A stretch of 64,000 bases of DNA, from assembly GCA_021292165.1 (NCBI GenBank), contig CM037878.1, positions 231,847,546 through 231,911,545 on the forward strand, given 5' to 3'. Below the pieces are notes generated by a model. The model had not been told where the DNA came from. It did no database searches and saw nothing but the letters and a program-made list of their open reading frames with translations. Both the position numbers and the translations under genes were made by a program. Below are positions 21,777 to 32,520 of this stretch, piece after piece (within the stretch, counting starts at the first letter, position 1; each line of letters starts with the position of its first letter). Source of the stretch: Shinisaurus crocodilurus (lineage: Eukaryota > Chordata > Lepidosauria > Squamata > Shinisauridae).

Positions 21777-22341
21777 CAGCACCATTTCCTCCTCCAATTC
21801 ACTTGGCCTTGCCTGTAGAAAAAAAGTCATACATTCTCCATTCACACCTTCCCCCTGATTTGCAGCTCTGAACATACAAAAAGAAGCATCTAGAATCAGA
21901 AACAAAACATTCCTCTTCACAGGAATAGTCTGTTCTGCAAGGATAATTTACATTCTTCAGAGTGAGGCGTAGTTCAAGCCTCTTGCCTGATTCTAATTCT
22001 GAGAAATGAAGCCTTGAAAGCAAAGCATTGTGGCACCTTTTATAAGTTGACTAAAGTTTCACAGATACATCAATAAGTACAAAACATCTATGACCAACCA
22101 GTGGACCTGACTCAATAATCCATATTAATACCAACTTCATATCATTAAAAATATACAATAAGACCAAGACACATCATCAACAATGTTTAAAAATACATTC
22201 TTACACTCAGGCCCATTTGACTCATGTCACTTTGCTTTCTCTTCCCCCAGTTTCTTCTTCTTCCTGTACTACTCTGGGAAACCTATGTTAGGGATATTCC
22301 TCCCTTCAATTGAGAGATTTCTCACTGAGCTTCAATACTCT

Positions 22342-22380
22342 ATTGGAATTATTACATAGAGGCTATGTAATAATTCCAAT
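22342..22380. repeat. Perfect hairpin, 18-bp arms
   Basis: ATTGGAATTATTACATAG and CTATGTAATAATTCCAAT are perfect inverted copies around a 3-base loop (AGG). No terminator or gene context explains it. Confidence 0.95.
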
Positions 22381-22618
22381 ACATATACTTGCTAGACTCA
22401 GCACCACACCTGACATTATAATGTGTCATTTCTAAATGGTCTGGGGAATTAACCATGCTTTCTAGTGGAATAGGAAGCATTTCCAGCATGAACCCAGGAC
22501 CTGTTGTTTTCCAATATATTCCAGGCATGTTCTGGAATTGTGGGCTGTTACGAAGTAGCTCTTCTTTGAGTGAACAGTGCTGACTCCATTTGAGATAAAG
22601 CTAATAAGCCAGGTGTCT

Positions 22619-22715
22619 GATTGCTCTCAACCCATTCCTGTGCCTTTCTCCCACCTTTTTTGCTTTGTCTTCAGCAAAGGTGGGAGAAAGGCACAGGAAT
22701 GGGTTGAGAGCAATC
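22619..22715. repeat. Perfect hairpin, ~39-bp arms
   Basis: The left arm starts GATTGCTCTCAACCCATTCC at 22619. The right arm ends GGAATGGGTTGAGAGCAATC at 22715. The arms match without mismatch over about 39 bp, with a loop of about 20 bases around CTTTGTCTTC. It does not resemble the other foldback families in the window. Confidence 0.95.
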
Positions 22716-22719
22716 ATGT

Positions 22720-23450
22720 AAGACTAAATCAAGGAATTCAGTTTCAAATAGAATTCCTAAAATGCATTCCCCCAAGGCAAAGGTGGGGGTAAAAATTGAG
22801 CAAAACATGAATTTGCTGGATAGCAAGAGTGATATCTGGGAAGTCACCTAGTCAACTACCTGCAATGTGCTCCTATTGTTGCACTCAAGCCTTGACACAT
22901 GTTAAGATCATCCTTTGTTAACAGAATAGAGATAATAAGAAGGACCAGTAAGACTTTTGTTTCCAGCAAGTACAGCCATCATCTCCAAGCACCCTCTTTT
23001 GTTATACAGGATGAAGGGCCAGCTCAGTCTTTCTACCTGAGCAAGTATCACAATTTTCAGTGCTTGTGAATGTTGTCTGGTTTACCAAAGTTGTGATGTT
23101 ACAACCTTGCTCTGAACTGTATAAGAATCCTCAAGTTTGGGTAGCCAAGGAGTTCCCCCATCCCCCCACTCTTCCCAGAGGCCATGCTGCTGAAATCATT
23201 CAGCGTCTTTCCTCCCAGAGGAAAGGCTCCATGCTGAAATCACTAATATCACTAGGTTCTTTGCTTGCCAGAGCAAGTTGCCATCATTGGGTGCCTTGCC
23301 TCCTATAGTCAAGGCCTCCTGTTTTCTGTCCTCTTCACCTGAGACCAGGAGTTGCAATGCTCGCTAGTTCTTGTCTGCAGGAAATTGCTTCAGACCAGGG
23401 AAAGGTATATTGCCCTTGGAGGTTCTTAGTCCAAGTTGTAGTCTCCACCC
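22720..23450. other. Unassigned noncoding DNA
   Basis: No gene or classified repeat. A motif 'cttTCCTCCCAGAGgaaaggctcc' is loosely repeated near 23170-23235. Confidence 0.35.
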
Positions 23451-23454
23451 CCTC

Positions 23455-23455
<1 letters not shown>

Positions 23456-23491
<36 letters not shown>
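23456..23491. repeat. (TG)n microsatellite
   Basis: About 18 uninterrupted TG units. Confidence 0.97.
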
Positions 23492-23493
<2 letters not shown>

Positions 23494-23494
23494 T

Positions 23495-24205
23495 CAAGCC
23501 TCGGGAAGACTCATTCCCACAACCTTGAAAACTACTTTTAGGCCTGGAACCCAGCTTTGCCAAGAATGCAGCTAATTTACCCATCTAGGCATAACTTGGT
23601 AAAAGCTAGAGCATCCCCAATTGGTATGTGTTAACAAATCCATTTGCTCAGCTAATTCCCCGAAAACTAGCTTGTGCATTTGAAACACTATAAACCTCAA
23701 TAAATGTGCCATTGTGTGTTATCCTCTTTAACAGTGTCTGAGTGTAGATCACTTTGGGTAGGAATCACCTTCTTAGCCATAGACACCCTATTTGCCAATG
23801 TCTAAAGATTCCTTATAAGCGGGTGTCTGGGTCTCGTTGAAATGTGTGCAAGTTCATACACGGGTCTAACGAGAGCATATCACATAACAGGACATGGGAT
23901 GGGGGGAATTTTCCTTCTATTCTCTGACTTGGAGGCCTTAAAACTTGTGAGGTGGAGTCTAGCACAGCCCCAGACTGCACTATATCCTGCTCCCTTATCA
24001 CGATGTGCCTTCAAACTAGTAAGAGAAGGGTTTACTTGTGTGTCTTTTGACCTAGTCCTCACTGAATTGGAATTCTTACACCTAAGATATGGAGTGTGAT
24101 CCACATCCTAGGGAGCATGGTCTCTGATGCAGGAAGAGCAAGGTAAAAACAAAAACAGCAACCCTTCCCTTACTCATTGGAGAGGGACATCAGGAATTTT
24201 GTACC
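23495..24205. other. Unassigned noncoding DNA
   Basis: No supportable gene or repeat was seen. Confidence 0.35.
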
Positions 24206-24213
24206 ATAGGAGA

Positions 24214-24280
24214 GAGATTATTTATTTATTATTAACATTTATTAATCGCCCATCTGGCCGGCAAGATAAGGCCAATAATG
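24214..24280 (-). mobile_element. LINE 3' end fragment, TTTA-tailed
   Basis: TTATTTATTTATTATTAACA then ATCGCCCATCTGGCCGGC, the same core as at 10925. Minus-strand L2/CR1-group 3' terminus. Confidence 0.45.
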
Positions 24281-24284
24281 TAGC

Positions 24285-25160
24285 AAGGGACTGTTAAAAT
24301 TCTGTCTCTGAATGTGGAGTGAATTGTGGAAACCATTCTGGCTTATACATTCCAGTCTGGGGTACTGGTTGAACAAAACCAGCTGGTTTTTGCCAATCCC
24401 TAAAATGAACCAAATTTTACAAATTTCAGAGGATTTACACTACCATACAGCTGCTGAGATCTGGCTCAGTGTGTTCATATGTCTAGTAAGATTGTTCGCC
24501 TTTATTTAATTCAATCAAAAATTTGTTTTTCTATGTTCACTCAATAGAGACTATTATGAATAATAGCTTTATCTAGTGGCAAGTGAAGATGCCTCAAGTT
24601 GTGAGGTTTCTATAAACAGATCTGAATTGCCCAATTTCCTTCTTGTTGCTTAATTTCCATCTTGGTTCATTGCCTGTTTATATTCAGATAAAAATTCATT
24701 TATTTTATTTTATTTTCAAAATTATATCCCTATGTTACTGGTATCAAAACTGGCAGGATTGTTCAATTTTCATTAGATGCAATAAACCCAGTATTCGAAA
24801 CTAAACTGCTGTAATGAGTGGAAAAGAAAGCAAAAGTGTAGAGTAGAAGTAGATTTTCTTAAATGAGTGCATGCCACATTCATGTTAAAATATAGTTTTT
24901 GATTTGTCAACATAGATGAAATGTTACCGTACTTTTAAAAAATAGATAAACCAAAGACACTAACTGTTCCTTTTTATTTTTATTTCCTCCTATGACCTCA
25001 ATGGATTACCAATGTGGATTCCTGCTAATGACCTTTGTGATCTAAACCCATCTTTCTGTAAATCCTATAGGTAAGTAACTATCACTGTACAGCTATTATT
25101 ATGGTACCCCATTCAATTCATTTTGAGATTTCTAATAAAGTGGGAAACAGTCCACTAAAT
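24285..25160. other. Unassigned noncoding DNA
   Basis: AT-rich. It contains a strong splice-donor-like TATAGGTAAGTAA at 25068-25080, but no matching acceptor was found, so no exon is called. Confidence 0.35.
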
Positions 25161-25166
25161 CTATAA

Positions 25167-25825
25167 CGGGCTGAGTTTGCACAAAATGCTAAAACATGGT
25201 TTAGCATTATGAGGACAAGCTGCCGTAAGCCTCAGGCTTGCGTGCTTCCCCATACACACTCCTGTAGTGGAGCTGGGAGGAGATTGGAAGCTTTTGCTTC
25301 CATTTTGGCTAACCACTGCTTGTTGTGATGTCCAAACCCATACAAACTGCAGTTAGTTATAATTATGATTAATGGAAACAAGCAAACTTCAGATCATGGA
25401 TTTCAACTAACCATAGGTAAGATTCACTACAGTTGAAAGTTTGTACATAATGCTGAAACTGCTTAATCTAAAATGAAAGTGGAAGCTTCCAATCTCCTTG
25501 CAGCCATGCAGGACAAAGAGTAGTTGAGGGTAGAGTGCATAAGCCTGAGGCTTGTTGTGGCTTCCCCTTGTAACACTAAACCATGGGGCGGTATCCAACA
25601 ATGTAATTCCACTAATGCAAATTACATTGCACTAGCGTAAGGGACCTCTAGCACAACACCAGTAACATTAGTTAGCATGATGGGTTTTCTGGGGAATCCT
25701 GTTGTGCAAGCAAACATTATTTGTGTTATGCTAAAGATCCCTTATGCCAGTGCAACATAATTTACATTAGCAGAGTGATATTGTTGGATGCTGCCCCTTG
25801 TTTTGCATTGTATGCAGATGCAGCC
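25167..25825. mobile_element. Foldback element C, split by element D
   Basis: Left half: CTAAAACATGGTTTAGC, AAGCCTCAGGCTTGCG, GAGGAGATTGGAAGCTTTTG. These are mirrored at GGAAGCTTCCAATCTCCTTG, AAGCCTGAGGCTTG and AACACTAAACCATGG (to 25585). The outermost right end does not follow directly. It reappears after element D as TGTTTTGCATTGTATGCAG (25799 on), matching the inverted left end 'tgttttagcattttgtgcaaactcagcc'. The element is therefore interrupted by D. Confidence 0.7.
25585..25797. mobile_element. Foldback element D, nested in C
   Basis: The ends are GGGGCGGTATCCAACAATGT and, on the minus strand, GGGGCAGCATCCAACAATAT. Inverted similarity continues inward about 60 bp (…GCACTAGCGTAAGGGACCTC / GCACTGGCATAAGGGATCTT). 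No coding capacity and no clear target duplication. Confidence 0.75.
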
Positions 25826-25939
25826 ACCAGAGACAGTCTCTATATTGGTCTTATAACATTTCTTACTTTTAGTCACTTCTTTAATGTTGAGGATGCTAGT
25901 CAAGACTCTCCCTTTTATTTGGTGAAAACGGGCATAAAG

Positions 25940-26790
25940 AATTAATAACATTTCTCAGAGTCATGATTGAAACCCTTTGTGACTACCAAACTATTTCACA
26001 CAAGGATGGATCTAATTGATCAAGATGACAATTTAAAGCTTTTTGCTTTCTTACAAGCTGAATTCAACCTTCTGTCCATGACTCCTAGTAAGTTCATTCA
26101 GCTGAAGCAATATCTTGCTTCTACATTTGATCCTGAAGCTAATGGGGCTTCAGAATTACACCCCCTTTCCCCCCCCGACATTGTGTCTTTTGAAAAAGTT
26201 CTTTTTCAGAAATCAAACTAAAATAGACTTAGATGTTGTTTGTTGTTCGCAGCGAATAGAATGTGAAATTAACAACTGCAAGAGAGAAGACACAATGGCA
26301 AAATGTTTTTTAATCTATCAAATTAACTACCGGTACTTTAAATTTATAGCTCCAGCTTATCTACTAAAAAAACTGTGCTGCAAGCATATTGATCTCCTAA
26401 ATTATATCATCTTGGCCTTCATGATAATGATGCCTGATGATGTTGCCATAAACATGTCAGTTTGGTTCACATGTTTAGGAGTTGTCCCAAACGTCTACAA
26501 TGTTGGCAGGATGTGGGAACTAGGATTAATCTCACTGTATCTTCTTCACTAAATTGTAACAATTTAATCTTAGGCTATATACCTTTTTATTGGCACCCTT
26601 TAATCATCAGGTGTTTTGGATTCATAAAGCTGCTTTGGTGACTGAAAAAAATAATGTTGCAGTGCTGGAAATCCCATCTTTTCCCTTTGGTGGACCTCTG
26701 GGTTAGTGATATGCTGGATCTCTGTGCTAAAGAAAAGAGCACTTAGAATGGATGGCACACTCCTGACATCTTCACCATGATTTTCTTGCC
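25940..26790 (+). pseudogene. Degenerate L1-like ORF2 3' part
   Basis: An 84-codon open frame (25967-26221) contains DNLKLFAFLQAEFNLLSMTP and SKFIQLKQYLAST. This resembles the segment after the reverse transcriptase in L1-group ORF2 ('…F..LQ..F.L….FIQLK..L'). In other frames the following DNA reads PKRLQCWQDVGTR, LGYIPF and, near 26650, CWKSHLFPLVDLW, the expected order of the L1 C-terminus. Frameshifts separate the pieces. The assignment rests on motif order only; an unrelated pseudogene is possible. Confidence 0.45.
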
Positions 26791-26807
26791 ATTTTTGAGC
26801 AGTGACT

Positions 26808-26875
26808 CCATTATTTATTTATATTTATTTATTTAAGTGTTTCTAGGCTGTCTTTTAGGGCAAAGCCCTCATATG
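26808..26875 (-). mobile_element. LINE 3' end fragment, TTTA-tailed
   Basis: A TTATTTATTTATATTTATTT run is followed by 'aggctgtcttttagggcaaagccc', an eroded LINE-type end read on the minus strand. Confidence 0.35.
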
Positions 26876-26879
26876 TGTT

Positions 26880-27750
26880 ACTTGAGTCCTGCTGCACTTC
26901 TCCTTCTGCTCTCTCCTCTCCCACAGTTTCCTTTTTCTTCTACTTCGTCTTCTGTGTTTAGCCTTTTATCTTTCCTACCCCTTACTATATGTGGCTTCTT
27001 GTACTAGTAAGCTACTGTCTTTTTTCTCCCCCCCCCCCGCCTTTCTCCCATAGGATGAGGAAGACGAGTGGGTTGGTTATTGGGCCATTACTATTGTTGT
27101 TTGTTTATATTTTTATTAAAACAACTACATATCTTAATGAGCAAAAAAGTGTGGCTCTGCACAGTGTGAAACTAGAAGAATATGCATAATCAGTTAAAAA
27201 AACAGAAGAATGTCTCAAATGTAACAGTGATAAATACAGTGAATGCCTGGTCTCATTATATTTATTTGATATGTTGTTGAGCCTATTCCTGAAAGAAATG
27301 TGGCAAACCTGACCTCAGCCTCATGGGAGATGAACCTTTCGTTTTCTGCTCTGCTGGTTGTTCAGTCACACTGATTCAGTCTTTAGGGTTAAATTGAGCA
27401 GCTACGTAATGGGGAGAGCATTTCATCATTAAAGAAGTGACATTTCTGCAATGTTTAGATGGGAAAAGGAAACAGGATGGCTTCAAAATTTAATTAATAA
27501 ACGTGTGCTTTATCTAGTAGATTTAAGAGCTATGCCATTCCTATGGGCATCTTTTAAAACACAGATGTTGTTCATAGCTGGTTGAAATCAGTTTGTTATA
27601 AATTTGTAAAAAATTATACTGATGGTCCTTGGCAGTTCATTGTAATAGTGAACAGATAAGGCGATCTGACATGCAAAGTGGCATTTCTATAAAGATTTGT
27701 AATGTTACTGTGCAAAGTTTTCATCCAGTAAATAAATAAATAGAAGCAGA
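26880..27750. other. Unassigned noncoding DNA
   Basis: Includes an 11-C run (27028-27038). No gene was seen. Confidence 0.35.
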
Positions 27751-27754
27751 ATGG

Positions 27755-28700
27755 CCTGCTTCAGACAATCATACCTTGGCTTAATAAGCTGAAATATGAA
27801 TTAGCCTCATGCCCCTTTACTCAGCCCCTTCCTTTCTCTCTTCTCCATGCACTGTGATTAACACTGGAAGCTTTCAATTAACCATAGTTTCCTGTTACAT
27901 CCAAACCTTGTCCCAAACTTGTTACATCCAGACTGGGAAACTATGCTTACCAGGTTTGGGGCAAGGCAAGATATTAAACCAAATTCAAATTGTGGTGGAA
28001 GGAGCAATCCTGTGGCCCCTAGAAAGCATCTGAAGGGCCATAGGATACTTCAGATTCCCAGATCCTAGGTTGGAGAAAGTGCTCCTACATCGGAGGGGGA
28101 ATCCGCGATATGTCCCCCTTCCCCTTCACAGCTGGCATGGAAAGAACCACACTGGCTGCCTTTCCAAGGTAGGGAAAGTGACCTCAGAGAGGGGGAAAGG
28201 GGGCGTTTTAGTGGGGGGGGGGAGGAGATTGGCGAGACCAGGATATGAACAATCCTGGGGCCCCTCCAGTTTCCTTCCCTCCCTTCCAAAATGCTTTTGC
28301 TAGATGGGCAAAACAACCTGTCTAGTGAAAATGCAGCGCACGAGGACAGGGAGGCGAAGATCGCCTCTGCCACTCCTCCTGCCCTGCATAGGATCATCAC
28401 AATATGATTGTGCCGTTAATATCCTGCCTTGTTCCAACCTGGTAACTATAGATATTTAGCCCTCAAACTATATAAGCTACGATAACTGGTGTTTCTTCAG
28501 CTGCTCTCAATGACCAACTCAGTTAATAGTAACTCTCAACTGCTATCCCTTCTTGCAGAATACAGCACCAGAATTCAGCACTGGCTTTCCTCATTGGCTT
28601 GCTTCCATTATTTCCATGGCTTCTATCTAGTGAAGATGCAGTGCTCCCAATCTCAGCCTCATCATAGTTAACACATTTGGAACAGGTCGTAGGATCACCC
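27755..28700. repeat. Complex palindromic region, nested MITE-like repeats
   Basis: TTACCAGGTTTGGGGCAAGG (about 27948-27967) is matched in inverse by sequence near 28425-28445 (minus strand TTACCAGGTTGGAACAAGG), and both continue into AAGATATTAA/CAGGATATTAA. Between them lies another GC-richer insert (about 28000-28420) containing CAATCCTGTGGCCCC and, inverted, GATCCTATGCAGGGC. I read this as one foldback element with a second inside it. Exact borders are uncertain. Confidence 0.5.
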
Positions 28701-28734
28701 AGCCCTTATCATTGCACATACAAATCCCCCTTTC

Positions 28735-28915
28735 TCTTAACAACCTTAACCATGGAGAACAGTACCATCTGCACTTACCTTAATCATGTTTAATACTAAC
28801 CAGACTGGTTTGTAAACTCTACACTGAAACTGATTTGTAAAGCAGAGGGAACCTGGTTAGCATTAAGCATGATTAAGGTGGGTGTAGATGTAAACTTTAA
28901 CCATAACCTGTTAGG
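28735..28915. mobile_element. Foldback element E
   Basis: CACTTACCTTAATCATGTTT, then AATACTAACCAG, is mirrored (minus strand) by CACCCACCTTAATCATGCTT, then AATGCTAACCAG. The outer parts CCTTAACCATGG and TTTAACCATAACC extend the mirror. No coding capacity. Confidence 0.7.
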
Positions 28916-28919
28916 GGAA

Positions 28920-29460
28920 GATCAGGGTATTTTCCATGCAAGAGAAGAGGGTGTTATCCTATGGTGTGCTCTGCATCTACAGCCACCTGAGTAAGTAGAA
29001 ATTAGATGTTAAGCAAGACAGTATACTAGCCCTAGGAGTGCCACCAAAACACATAATTCATTAGTTATTAGGATGAATCTATTAGGCGTGTATTTCCCAA
29101 ATGTATAACGAGCCCAGATTCTGATCCAAGAAACATTAATATTTTTGTAATTCAAACTGATTGCTTATGAGTCAATTTATATTTTTTGCACCTGCACAGT
29201 CTGCATAACTAAGCAAGCAAATGCCACCATTTTGTGTATGCTCTGATATTGGGTGCCATAACCCTTTAGTTTCTAAAAGGAACATAAATATCCAATTTGC
29301 AATGCACATGTTTTTACTTTATCTACTCCTTGCCAAAAAGTTTAGATATGAAACCATACTTCAACCAATCATGTTTGAAGATATATTTATGTTGATTAGT
29401 ATCCACTCTGTTCATTTCTGATACAGCTATTCGTCTTGTGGCCAAGATTTCTCTTGATTA
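28920..29460. other. Unassigned noncoding DNA
   Basis: No supportable gene or repeat. Confidence 0.35.
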
Positions 29461-29469
29461 TTACACTGG

Positions 29470-30056
29470 AAAATTTTGGTAAGGAAAAGTGGCTCCATAT
29501 CACTGAGCTATAGTAAACTACCACAGCACACACAGAAACAGGTCTGCTTTATATATATAGTTATTGGCTTCCATTCTTGCCCTTTCAGCGATTGGTCTAG
29601 AATTCTTTCTATGCAAGCATAGATTGCTTAGACTCCGTCTACAGGAGCAGAGAGCCTCCTAGCTTTATGAGACTGATCAGCTTTTCCAATCATACAGTTT
29701 CTCACAAATCTTATTTCATTGGCTTGCTGCAGCCACATGACTTTGTAACTGTAATTGTTTTTGGCTGTCTGTGTGGCAGATATTGGGTGCAGCCTCTCTC
29801 CAGAAACTTGGAAGTGGTTTACTGACGGTTGTACTCATTTTTGTATATGGGAGGAATTGCTTATGATGTCAAGGATTTTGGCAGAATCCTACGAGCCTGT
29901 TTTAACTCTTTTGATTCAGAAGTGCCAATGGCTAAAGGACGGTTATAAATTTGATGTAACAGGTTTCTTATCTGTATTTTGTTATTTAGTTTTTAGTATA
30001 TGTATATTATATTTATAAACAACTAATGTTATATTTGCTGGTCTTTGACCCTAATA
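29470..30056 (+). mobile_element. Possible non-LTR retrotransposon 3' end, clade unknown
   Basis: An open frame of 87 codons (29755-30018) runs into a T-rich 3' region ending TTTGCTGGTCTTTGACCCTA then ATAAAGTTACTACTAC. The frame's end (KFDVTGFLSVFCYL) and the 'gctggtc.atgacc.taataaag' terminus resemble the 3' ends of some sauropsid LINEs. I cannot name the clade, and the frame has no diagnostic motif. It abuts the MITE at 30069. Confidence 0.35.
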
Positions 30057-30068
30057 AAGTTACTACTA

Positions 30069-30319
30069 CAGTTATGCCTTGGATTGAGAGCATAATTCGT
30101 TCCGGAAACGTGCTTGTAATCCAAAACACTCTTATATCAAAACGAAATCCCCCCCAAAAAAAATTGTACAGAGTTTTTTAATTTAAGCCGTACTACAGTA
30201 CTTGTATTGCAAGATGTCGCTTGTATATCAAGTCCAAAAAAATTAAATAAATATTTAAACATTTGCTTGTCTTGCAAAACGCTCTCAAACCAAGTTACTT
30301 GCAATCCAAGGTATTACTG
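30069..30319 (-). mobile_element. Tigger-like MITE copy 1
   Basis: Ends CAGTTATGCCTTGGATTG and CAATCCAAGGTATTACTG, flanked by TA on both sides (30067-30068 and 30320-30321). TA duplications with CAGT-type termini fit the Tigger/pogo group of Tc1-mariner. The interior has GTACTACAGTAC and A/T-rich parts but no transposase. Orientation is defined relative to the copy at 49979. Confidence 0.85.
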
Positions 30320-30380
30320 TATTTCATTGATTATCAACCTGTAGTGGCTAAAATATATATTAAAAAATAGAGTAATGGAG

Positions 30381-30459
30381 CAATACTGTGCAAGTTTACT
30401 CAGAGGTAAGTCCCACTGTGCTCAATGGGACTTACTCCAAAGTAAGTGTATGTAGGATC
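30381..30459. repeat. Family F palindromic repeat
   Basis: AGAGGTAAGTCCCACTGTGC then TCAATGGGACTTACTCCAAA form the mirror centre. The outer part GTATGTAGGATCAACC is the eroded 'tataggattgca' end. Confidence 0.65.
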
Positions 30460-30465
30460 AACCCC

Positions 30466-30760
30466 TTAAGAACATAAGAAGAATCATGCTGAATCAGACC
30501 AGGAGCCCATCTAGTCCAGCATTCTGTTCCCAGAGTGGCCAACTAGCTGCCTGTGGTAAGTCCATTAGGACATGAGCACAATAGCACCCTCCCGCTCCTG
30601 TTACCCAGAGGCATACTGCCTCTAATACTGGAAGTAGCATATAGCCATCATGACTAATAGTTATTGATAGCCATAGTCTTCATGAATTTGTCTAATCTCC
30701 TTTTAAAGCATCAAATTTGGTGGCCATCAATACATCTCTTGGCAAAATATCATTTATGGA
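30466..30760 (+). mobile_element. Conserved sauropsid interspersed repeat ('aacataagaa')
   Basis: Begins AAGAACATAAGAAGAATCAT then GCTGAATCAGACCAGGAGCC, followed by ATCTAGTCCAGCATTCTGTT. It ends with TCATGAATTTGTCTAATCTC and 'ttttaaagc…ggccatca'. I know this string as a very common repeat of lizard and turtle genomes, but I cannot assign its clade from here (LINE-derived is most likely). A second, interrupted copy is at 39345-39540. Confidence 0.65.
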
Positions 30761-31600
30761 ATTACATGATTATATTTTACCATAAATTTGAGAGACTGAA
30801 TGGGTTAGTTTCTATGGTGCCATCTTTTCAGAAAGTGTAACAAAATTCTTTGTTGTAACATCTGAAAAGGTGGTTTAATTTGCATTTGCAACAGAGCATG
30901 TATATCAAAGGAGGGTTTGGGGGGGGGGGTTAACTCCTGTGTTTGTGATAGTTTGTTCCAATGGCTTATTGTATATGTTTTGATTTGATTTGATAACTTG
31001 TATCCTGCTTACCTAATCTTTGCTCTTGTTCTGACCTGTGATTTGATCAATTTATATGATGTACCTATGCAAGTACTGCTCTTGGACTTCATTTTGTATT
31101 GATATTTTAGTTTTTTTGTTGGGGTTATTACTACTACCACTACTTCACCATATTTGGAAAATCTGTACTGGGCCTCCATAAGTGGTTTTGAAACCCCCAA
31201 TTTCAAGGGCATTTGGCCTGCAGCTTGGCTCTGTGTGCAATTCTGAGTTTGGCTAGACAATTTATATATCTGAGGGCTCTTTTTCTAAGGTGTAATTTTA
31301 TATATAACTAGCTGTTGCCCACGGCTTCACTCATGTGGATTTTAGGATTTGGTACAATTGTTTTAAAAGAAACATGAGTATTTTGTCCAAACTGTATGAA
31401 ATATAATTTACAGGTTGATGTCTTAACGTAATAAGCAATGTTTATTACAGACATTAGTTGGGGTGTATTGGCAACAAAACAAAGATAGTTGTTCCATTCA
31501 TATGTGACCATGGTTTTTTTTCGTGTTGGAATTACAAACAGACGAGAGAGACCAAAAATTAAAAATTATTTATTTAGCATCTGCAACCTACAAAAAAACC

Positions 31601-31774
31601 CTATTTCAGTACTTCTTTGTAAACTACAGTAGTGGTTCTCCCTTCAGGTGCTAGGATGACCAGAGAGTTAGGTGAGCTCACTCTGGAACAGGCCACGTAA
31701 AATTACCCATGTGAGAAGCAGTCTTCCCTTAGGTCAATCCCCACTACCTTCAAAGTCTGCCCCTGTGACTTGTT
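31601..31774 (-). pseudogene. Helitron Pif1-type helicase, last ~58 codons
   Basis: One minus-strand frame reads NKSQGQTLKVVGIDLREDCF, SHG, a stop codon (TAA) where a glutamine codon is expected, then FYVACSRVSSPNSLVILAPE and ending VVYKEVLK plus TAG. NKSQGQT and YVACSRV are the C-terminal motifs of the Pif1/RecD-like superfamily 1 helicase in Helitron Rep-helicase proteins. The full protein is well over 1000 residues; the replication initiator and most helicase motifs are absent. Upstream of the asparagine codon similarity stops. The single in-frame stop in otherwise clean coding sequence points to a fairly recent origin. Confidence 0.9.
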
Positions 31775-32164
31775 TTTACATTTAAATTTTCAATTTGCAT
31801 TTTGAATTACTTTTTAATGGAGAAGAAAAATTAAAAAAAACAGGTTTTAAAATGAAAAGGGTTCCCCCCCCCTCCTTGAAGGCCTGCAAGAGCTGTATGG
31901 AAACAATACAGTGTTTCCATACTGACTGAAAGTGTAATGTTTAGGCTGGGTGCTGGCAGCAGAAATCTTTTCTGACAGAAATATCTGATGTTAAAGAAAA
32001 ATCAGGTTAATCCTGAGAGTCTACAGGTGATAAAGAGTGATCATGCCAAGTTTGGAGTAGATCCGTCAAAACGTGATGGAGCCTATGCGACGATGCCCCA
32101 CACACTTCAGTCAGTCAGTCATTTTAAAAGTTTCCCTCCCTTTTCACCCCCTCAGAGAACATTC

Positions 32165-32312
32165 TAAATGGCCTAGGGGAGATTTGCATACCCACCCCTA
32201 TTGGCCCCTGCATGAATTCATACGAACATTCTAAGTGTCGTATGGGCTATTTGCATAACTGCTCCTATTGGCTCCTGCAGCAATTATGAGGTGAGGCCGA
32301 TTTGCATAACTG
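32165..32312. repeat. Irregular tandem repeats in the Helitron 5' part
   Basis: A unit built on ATTTGCATAACTGCTCCTAT and TGGCTCCTGC recurs three times with spacings of about 67 and 51 bases. Confidence 0.6.
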
Positions 32313-32520
32313 CTCCCATGTTGCTTTGCCCATAGGAGATATGAGAGTGGGGCGATTCCCCCCCTTTTCCACCCCCTTAGGGATGGAATTTCAAAAAATC
32401 CTTCCTTAGTGGGTGTCTACATCATAAAAACAACGTTCGTTCAAAATTTCACGTTCCTAGATTACACGGTTTGAGCTGGGTGTTGATGAGTCAGTCAGTC
32501 AGGACTTCTTATTTTATATA

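Larger units (their letters stand above)
31308..32518 (-). mobile_element. Helitron (non-autonomous, helicase remnant)
   Basis: On the minus strand the 3' end reads GAAGCCGTGGGCAACAGCTA then GT: a short GC hairpin (GCCGTGGGC) followed by CTAG and T, the Helitron 3' rule (CTRR, insertion at AT). The 5' side (32400-32510) contains TCCTGACTGACTGACTCATC then AACACCCAGCTCAAACCGTG, which resembles the 5' part of known animal Helitrons. Between lie the C-terminus of the helicase (31601-31774) and a 5' block with the motif ATTTGCATA three times (about 32182, 32249 and 32300). The 5' border is blurred by the MITE cluster inserted beside it at 32521. Confidence 0.75.

Noticed and set aside
23456..23491. 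CRISPR-like or regulatory repeat
   Set aside because: Simple (TG)n microsatellite.
25000..25080. Possible exon ending at the strong donor TATAG|GTAAGTAACT
   Set aside because: The upstream frame is open, but no AG acceptor lies at a suitable place before it. A lone donor-like site is expected by chance.
25605..25797. Attachment site or bacterial-type element
   Set aside because: The window is clearly vertebrate and the inverted ends belong to a foldback repeat.
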